DNA of 64,000 nucleotides from Eubacteriales bacterium. Its GTDB lineage: Bacteria > Bacillota > Clostridia > Lachnospirales > Lachnospiraceae. The translations under genes were made by a program, and so were the position numbers. Below are positions 59,214 through 64,000 of this stretch, one piece after another. The notes under the pieces were generated by a model that saw only the letters and a program-made list of their open reading frames with translations, did not search any database and was not told the origin of the DNA. The stretch's first letter is position 1, and every line of letters starts with the position of its first letter. The DNA lies in contig JAUNOY010000006.1 of assembly GCA_030536995.1 (NCBI GenBank), forward strand, positions 62,001 through 126,000, given 5' to 3'.

Positions 59214-60487
59214 TGTCTTTATCAGAAAACTTATTTGAGAGAGCAGTAAAAAGAATTCCGGGAGGTGTGAACAGCCCTGTCCGCGCTTACGGAGCCATTG
59301 GCATTGCGCCCCGTTTTATTGACCATGCAGACGGCTGCTATATCTATGATGTAGATGGAAATAAATATATTGATTATATTGACTCATGGGGACCGATGAT
59401 TCTGGGGCATAATTTTCCGGCAATTCGCGAAAGTGTGATAAAAGCCAGTGAAAAGGGCTTAAGCTTTGGCTGCGCTACGGCTGTTGAGGTGGAAATGGCG
59501 GAATTTATCTGTGAGAGAATTCCTCATATTGACATGATTCGTATGGTAAATTCAGGTACTGAGGCGGTTATGAGCGCTATCCGTGCCGCAAGAGGATTTA
59601 CAGGGAAAAATAAGATTATTAAATTTGCAGGATGTTATCATGGTCACAGTGACGCTATGCTGGTAAGCGCAGGCTCCGGTGTTATGACAAGCGGAGTGCC
59701 GGACAGCGCAGGTGTGCCGAAAGGCTGTACAGAGGATACCATGACTGCAGTCTACAATGACTTGGAAAGCGTGCGCGCGCTTCTTGAAAGCTCTCAGGGA
59801 GAGACTGCGGCTGTTATCGTGGAGGCAGTGGGAGCAAACATGGGAGTTGTTCCTCCGAAGAAGGGATTTCTGGAAGGGCTTAGAGGTCTCTGCGATGAGT
59901 TTGGAGCGCTCCTTATCTTTGATGAGGTTATTACGGGCTTCCGCCTTGCCTTCGGCGGAGCTGCCCAGTATTTCGGCGTAAAGCCTGACCTTGTAACATA
60001 TGGAAAAATTATCGGTGCAGGTATGCCGGTAGGGGCATATGGCGGAAGAAAAGAAATTATGGAAATGATTTCTCCTGTAGGGAACGTATATCAGGCTGGA
60101 ACCTTAAGCGGAAATCCGATTGCTATGGCGGCTGGACTTACTCAGCTTAAATATCTTTATGACCATCAGGAAATTTATACGGAACTTGAGAAAAAAGGAG
60201 AAAAGCTTTACAAAGGAATAGAGAAAATTGTGAAGGACAGAGGACTTCCATATCATCTCAACCATATAGCATCTCTCGGAAGCCTGTTTTTTACAGGAGA
60301 GGAGGTTGTGGATTACTCTTCTGCAAAAACGGCTGATACAGCAGCTTTTTCTGAATATTTTAAGGGAATGTTGGCTCAGGGGATTCACATGGCTCCGTCA
60401 CAGTTTGAGGCGATGTTCCTCTCTGCAGCACATACAGACGAAGTGATTGACGTGACTCTTGATGCGGTAAAAAAATATTTTGAATAA
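59213..60487 (+). CDS. hemL: Glutamate-1-semialdehyde 2,1-aminomutase
   Basis: A 424-residue PLP-dependent aminomutase that makes 5-aminolevulinate from HemA's product. Family motifs are RIPGGVNSPVRAYGAIG, FAGCYHGHSDAMLVSAGSGVMTSG, LIFDEVITGFRLAFGGAAQYFGV and the PLP lysine in LVTYGKIIGAGMPVGAYGG. It ends the hem operon, overlapping hemB by one base. No uroporphyrinogen decarboxylase or later haem gene follows, so the operon serves siroheme and cobalamin. Confidence 0.96.
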   Translation: MSLSENLFERAVKRIPGGVNSPVRAYGAIGIAPRFIDHADGCYIYDVDGNKYIDYIDSWGPMILGHNFPAIRESVIKASEKGLSFGCATAVEVEMAEFICERIPHIDMIRMVNSGTEAVMSAIRAARGFTGKNKIIKFAGCYHGHSDAMLVSAGSGVMTSGVPDSAGVPKGCTEDTMTAVYNDLESVRALLESSQGETAAVIVEAVGANMGVVPPKKGFLEGLRGLCDEFGALLIFDEVITGFRLAFGGAAQYFGVKPDLVTYGKIIGAGMPVGAYGGRKEIMEMISPVGNVYQAGTLSGNPIAMAAGLTQLKYLYDHQEIYTELEKKGEKLYKGIEKIVKDRGLPYHLNHIASLGSLFFTGEEVVDYSSAKTADTAAFSEYFKGMLAQGIHMAPSQFEAMFLSAAHTDEVIDVTLDAVKKYFE

Positions 60488-60534
60488 GAGATGCAGAGGC
60501 TATTGTATAAATATATAAGAAATTTAGAGGAAAC

Positions 60535-60563
60535 TTGTTCTTCTCTGTCATTTATGCTATAAT
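60535..60563 (+). promoter_or_regulatory. Promoter of lactonase gene
   Basis: TTGTTC (60535-60540), 17 nt spacer, extended -10 TGCTATAAT (TATAAT 60558-60563). The leader holds a small hairpin, TACGGGAA (60584-60591) with TTCCCGTA (60602-60609). Confidence 0.65.
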
Positions 60564-60643
60564 GTTTGCAATAATTGAGACCGTACGGGAAGGTGCAGTA
60601 TTTCCCGTATAAGCGGTGCAGTGGATAGTAGGAGGCAAGACTT

Positions 60644-61789
60644 ATGGGAAATAAAAAATATGTGGCATATGTAGGTACCTATACCCATACAAATGACAAG
60701 ACCAAAGGAATTCAGGTGTTTGATGTAGATGTGGAAAATGGTGTTTTAACACCGAGAAGCAGTGTGGAAGTCAGCAATGCATCCCACACGGCAGTTTCCA
60801 AAAATCGAAGGTATCTTTATTCTATTGAAGACGAGGGAGTGGCTGTGTTCCGTCGTGATGCAGATGGAGATCTGGAGAGAATTAACAGTGTAAACATCGA
60901 CGGTATGAGAGGCTGTTTCCTTGCGACGGATGTGGATGGCAAGTATCTTTATGTGGCAGGCTACCATGACGGTAAGGTGACGGTTGTACATACGCATAGA
61001 GACGGACGTCTGGGAAGCCTCATGGACGGTGTATTCCATTCAGGTCTGGGCAGTGTTGCAGAGCGTAATTTCCGTCCTCACGTAAATTGTGTTCGTCCGA
61101 CACCGGATAATAAATATCTGTGTGCAGTAGATAACGGAATCGATCAGGTGAAGGTTTACCGTATTAATAAGAGAACGCATAAGCTTGAGCTTGTTGATAT
61201 TCTGAGATGTAAGAGAGAGAGCGGCCCGCGTATCATCCGGTTCAGCGCAGACGGCAGATTTGCCTACCTTCTCTTCGAACTGAGCAATGAGATTAAGGTG
61301 TACAGCTATGACGGAAGCGGAAAGACTCCGGAGTTTGAGTGTCTTCAGACAGTGAGTACACTGACGAAACAGGGCGATATGGATGAAATCCACAACGCAG
61401 CTTCCGGTCTTGCCCTTGCGCCTGACGGAAAGCATCTGTTCTGCACGACAGCAGGAGAGAACACTGTTTCCATGTATGAGATTGATCAGGAGACAGGGCT
61501 TCTGGAACGCAAATTTGTCCTTCCTATCAGTGGAGATTATCCGAAGGATCTTGTGATTTTCCCGGATAATAAACATATTGCAATTGCCAATCATGCAAGT
61601 AATACTATCACAACTTTTACAGTGGATTATGAGAAAAATCTTCTTATTATGCACGGTAAACCGCAGAAAGTCATAACACCTAACTGCATCCATATTTATG
61701 AAGTACCGGATGAGGAAGCCGGAACAGAGAAAGATGGAGAAGATTGGGGAGGCGAGAGTAGCGCTGCGGAAAGAATAATTGAAGATTAA
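60644..61789 (+). CDS. Lactonase family protein, YbhE/Pgl-like seven-bladed beta-propeller
   Basis: A 381-residue cytoplasmic beta-propeller of the lactonase family (PF10282), whose best-known member is the 6-phosphogluconolactonase YbhE. Blade-type repeats are visible: AYVGTYTHTNDKTKGIQVFDVDVENGVL, RYLYSIEDEGVAVFRRDADGDL, KYLYVAGYHDGKVTVVHTHRDG, PHVNCVRPTPDNKYLCAVDNGIDQVKVYRI. Catalytic residues are not well defined in this family, so the substrate is open. AGGAGG precedes the ATG. It has its own promoter and a strong terminator that also serves aroC. Confidence 0.87.
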   Translation: MGNKKYVAYVGTYTHTNDKTKGIQVFDVDVENGVLTPRSSVEVSNASHTAVSKNRRYLYSIEDEGVAVFRRDADGDLERINSVNIDGMRGCFLATDVDGKYLYVAGYHDGKVTVVHTHRDGRLGSLMDGVFHSGLGSVAERNFRPHVNCVRPTPDNKYLCAVDNGIDQVKVYRINKRTHKLELVDILRCKRESGPRIIRFSADGRFAYLLFELSNEIKVYSYDGSGKTPEFECLQTVSTLTKQGDMDEIHNAASGLALAPDGKHLFCTTAGENTVSMYEIDQETGLLERKFVLPISGDYPKDLVIFPDNKHIAIANHASNTITTFTVDYEKNLLIMHGKPQKVITPNCIHIYEVPDEEAGTEKDGEDWGGESSAAERIIED

Positions 61790-61794
61790 AAAAA

Positions 61795-61841
61795 GCCCCC
61801 TCTGGCAAGAGCTGTAAGCTCTGGCCAGAGGGGGCTTTTTT
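61795..61841. terminator. Bidirectional terminator, lactonase / aroC
   Basis: GCCCCCTCTGGC (61795-61806) pairs with GCCAGAGGGGGC (61824-61835), inner stem AGAGCT/AGCTCT, A-run before and TTTTTT after. Confidence 0.94.
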
Positions 61842-61855
61842 ATAGCTTTAGCGCT

Positions 61856-62959
61856 TTAGCGATTGTAGAATTTTAAGATGTTGTCTAAGCGGCTGCTCAT
61901 ATTGGAAAAGAGAGCGTCTGTAAGAACAATCGCTGCCATGGATTCAACAACAACCACAGCGCGGGGAACAATAACAGGATCGTGACGACCGTGGATTTCC
62001 AGGGTTACAGGTTGTCCATCCTGAGTGACTGTCTCCTGAGGCTGGCTGATAGATGGAGTCGGTTTGATATGAGCGCGGAGAATAATTTCACTGCCGTCGC
62101 TGATTCCCCCCATAATGCCTCCTGCATGATTACTGGTTTTAATGATGTTTCCGTCAGGAGTTCGTGTAAACCCGTCATTGTCCTGGGAACCGTTCAGGGA
62201 AGGGGCAAGGATACCGTCTCCGATTTCCACTGCTTTCACAGCTCCGACAGACATAAGAGCATGGGCAAAAAGAGCATCAAGTTTATTGAAAACAGGATCT
62301 CCAAGTCCGGCGGGAACACCGTTTATCCGACATTCAATTACGCCTCCTGCACTGTCTTTCTTTTTCATACAGGACTCCAGATAGGCGGATGCCTCTTCCG
62401 CTGCTTTTTTATCCGGCATATAAAAGGCATTTTGAGAAATTTCTTCCGGATTGAATCTGGAAGGATCCGTTTTTACAGGACCGATAGATTTTGTATATGT
62501 GGTAAAAGTAATACCGAGTTCTTTTAAAATTGCGGAGGCAATAGCTCCGGCTGCGACGCGTCCTGTGGTTTCCCGTCCGGAGGAACGACCGCCGCCTCTG
62601 TAATCCCGTATGCCGTATTTCTGATCAAAGGTAAAGTCTGCATGACCGGGACGGTAAGTATAGGCGAGATTTCCGTAGTCGCGGGATCGCTGGTCGGTGT
62701 TTCGTACCATCAGGGAAATAGGAGTTCCGGTGGTTTTTCCCTCGAAAACACCGGAGAGAATTTCTACAGTGTCCCCCTCTTTTCTGGCAGTTGTATAACG
62801 ACTCTGACCAGGCTTCCTGCGGTCGAGGAAAATCTGGATGGTTTCTTCTGTGAGAGAAAGCCCTGCAGGACAGCCGTCTACAACAACTCCCAGGGCTTTG
62901 CCATGGGACTCGCCCCAGGTAGTGATTTTGAATTTATTTCCGAATGATGACTGGCTCAT
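61856..62959 (-). CDS. aroC: Chorismate synthase
   Basis: A 367-residue FMN-dependent enzyme that converts EPSP to chorismate, the last shared step of aromatic amino acid synthesis. Diagnostic stretches are FGNKFKITTWGESHGKALGVVVDGCPAG, RRKPGQSRYTTARKEGD, YRPGHADFTFDQKYGIRDYRGGGRSSGRET and NHAGGIMGGISDG. AAAGGA lies upstream of the ATG. It stands alone on the minus strand; no other shikimate genes are in the window. Confidence 0.97.
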   Translation of the reverse strand: MSQSSFGNKFKITTWGESHGKALGVVVDGCPAGLSLTEETIQIFLDRRKPGQSRYTTARKEGDTVEILSGVFEGKTTGTPISLMVRNTDQRSRDYGNLAYTYRPGHADFTFDQKYGIRDYRGGGRSSGRETTGRVAAGAIASAILKELGITFTTYTKSIGPVKTDPSRFNPEEISQNAFYMPDKKAAEEASAYLESCMKKKDSAGGVIECRINGVPAGLGDPVFNKLDALFAHALMSVGAVKAVEIGDGILAPSLNGSQDNDGFTRTPDGNIIKTSNHAGGIMGGISDGSEIILRAHIKPTPSISQPQETVTQDGQPVTLEIHGRHDPVIVPRAVVVVESMAAIVLTDALFSNMSSRLDNILKFYNR

Positions 62960-63057
62960 AAGAGAATCCTTTCTTGTATTAAAATAATTGAAAAATCAAT
63001 GCTTTACAGTTGCATTATAACGAAGTGGAAAAAGTTTGTAAAGGTAAACCATTAGAA

Positions 63058-63086
63058 TTGACAAAAATTATACTTCAAACTATAAT
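63058..63086 (+). promoter_or_regulatory. Promoter of the CorA-type gene
   Basis: TTGACA (63058-63063), 17 nt spacer, TATAAT (63081-63086): a consensus promoter about 80 bp before the start codon. Confidence 0.85.
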
Positions 63087-63164
63087 ATATGTTATGCTTT
63101 CAGGTTTTTTTTCTGAAAAAATGCAAAGAGCAGGGCGAAAGAAAAGGGAAGGGAAGTGTGAATC

Positions 63165-64000
63165 GTGATAAGGATTTTTAAAACGATCGATGGCTCAATC
63201 CATCAGATTCAGGAACCGGAGGAGGGATGTTGGATTGCCCTGACAAATCCCACGGCTACGGAAATTTTTGAAATCTCTGAACAGTTCGACATTGAGGTCG
63301 ACGATTTACGCGCACCTTTGGATGAGGAGGAGCGTTCTCGTATTGAAGCGGAGGATAATTATACTCTGATTCTTGCGGACGTGCCTGCGATTGAGGAGCG
63401 TAATGATAAGGACTGGTATGTGACAATTCCGTTGGGAATTATTTTGACGGAAAATATGATTTTTACCGTATGTCTGGAAGATACACAGGTTCTTACCAGA
63501 TTTATGGAAGGAAGGGTCCGCAACTTTTTTACTTATATGAAGACCCGCTTTATTCTTCAGATTCTGTACAGAAATGCAAGTATGTATCTGCGTTATCTGC
63601 GTATTATAGATAAGAAGAGTGAACAGATTGAGACGAAACTTCATATGTCTACCAGAAATCAGGAACTGATGGAGCTTCTGGAGCTTGAGAAGTCGCTGGT
63701 TTACTTTACCACTTCTCTGCGGTCCAATGAAATGGTGCTTGAGAAACTGTTGAAGATGGACAGCGTGAAAAAGTATCCCGAAGATACGGAGCTTCTGGAA
63801 GATGTTATCATTGAGAACAAGCAGGCCATTGAGATGGCGAATATTTACAGCGGAATCTTAAGCAGTATGACGGGAACCTTTGCTTCGGTTATATCGAATA
63901 ATCTGAATATTGTCATGAAGGTTCTGGCAGTTATTACGATTGTTACCAGTGTGCCGAATATTGTATCCAGTGCCTATGGTATGAACGTAAATTCTGAAGG
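63165..64000 (+). CDS. corA: CorA-family divalent cation transporter (3' end outside window)
   Basis: The frame opens at GTG 63165 with a purine-rich GGGAAGGGAA upstream and runs to the window edge, giving the first 278 residues. They form the N-terminal cytoplasmic alpha/beta domain (IRIFKTIDGSIHQIQEPEEGCWIALTNP, EISEQFDIEVDDLRAPLDEEERSRIE), a long helical stalk, then the first membrane helix VMKVLAVITIVTSVPNIVSSAYGMNV ending in the pore signature YGMN. The second helix is missing only because the window ends. It takes up Mg2+, Co2+ or Ni2+; cobalt would be of use to the cobalamin cluster, but the position is not close enough to argue this. Confidence 0.9.
   Translation, partial: MIRIFKTIDGSIHQIQEPEEGCWIALTNPTATEIFEISEQFDIEVDDLRAPLDEEERSRIEAEDNYTLILADVPAIEERNDKDWYVTIPLGIILTENMIFTVCLEDTQVLTRFMEGRVRNFFTYMKTRFILQILYRNASMYLRYLRIIDKKSEQIETKLHMSTRNQELMELLELEKSLVYFTTSLRSNEMVLEKLLKMDSVKKYPEDTELLEDVIIENKQAIEMANIYSGILSSMTGTFASVISNNLNIVMKVLAVITIVTSVPNIVSSAYGMNVNSE

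Overview
The window looks like chromosome of a low-to-mid GC Gram-positive anaerobe of the class Clostridia, most likely family Lachnospiraceae (genus not resolved). The basis is AGGAGG-type ribosome binding sites, TTGACA/TATAAT promoters with 16-18 nt spacers, lipoprotein signal peptides with Pro/Thr-rich linkers, an oxygen-independent cobalamin pathway, and the family content (MATE pumps, BspA-like repeats, UPF0597 cysteine desulfidase, DUF3791/DUF3990). No rRNA, tRNA or CRISPR array was seen.

1-10 kb: the 3' end of a lipoate ligase gene with lpdA, then a MATE exporter and a TRIC-type membrane protein. A strong promoter drives an HPr-like protein that lacks the phosphorylated histidine. Then come a cupin, an M18 aminopeptidase, a Cof-type phosphatase, an M20 amidohydrolase and a tyrosine-phosphatase-like protein.

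10-25 kb: a five-gene nickel/peptide-type ABC importer; branched-chain amino acid genes (ilvN, ilvC, leuC, leuD) with a terminator-like hairpin between ilvC and leuC; then a nitrogen/sulfur catabolism cluster (DauR-like regulator, hydantoinase/dihydropyrimidinase, DAACS symporter, cysteine desulfidase).

24.5-35.8 kb: an SH3 lipoprotein, luxS and trpS (divergent, with abutting -35 boxes) and a cyclophilin lipoprotein. An accessory stretch follows: a three-gene DUF3791/DUF3990 module (possible ADP-ribosyltransferase-like toxin system), mnmM, an IS605-type remnant with intact tnpB, a predicted omega-RNA end and truncated tnpA, a large protein of unknown function, and a BspA-like cell-surface protein. 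A 34-bp terminator repeat brackets the last two genes.

35.9-41 kb: coenzyme A genes (coaBC, a probable pantothenate ECF S component, coaX), an RluA pseudouridine synthase and a second MATE exporter.

41-60.5 kb: a tetrapyrrole region. A promoter, cobalamin riboswitch and terminator precede cbiD-cbiF-cbiG-cbiH-(cobK/cbiE/cbiT fusion)-cbiA-cbiB-cobD-cbiP-cbiC. Convergent to this is a MocR-type regulator, which is divergent from hemA-sirC-hemC-cobA/hemD-hemB-hemL. The second operon makes uroporphyrinogen III and precorrin-2/sirohydrochlorin from glutamyl-tRNA; the first carries this on to adenosylcobyric acid and cobinamide phosphate. Cobalt chelatase, CbiL, adenosyltransferase and the CobU/S/T steps are not in the window, nor are later haem genes.

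60.6-64 kb: a beta-propeller lactonase, aroC on the minus strand, and the 5' part of a CorA-type transporter running off the end.
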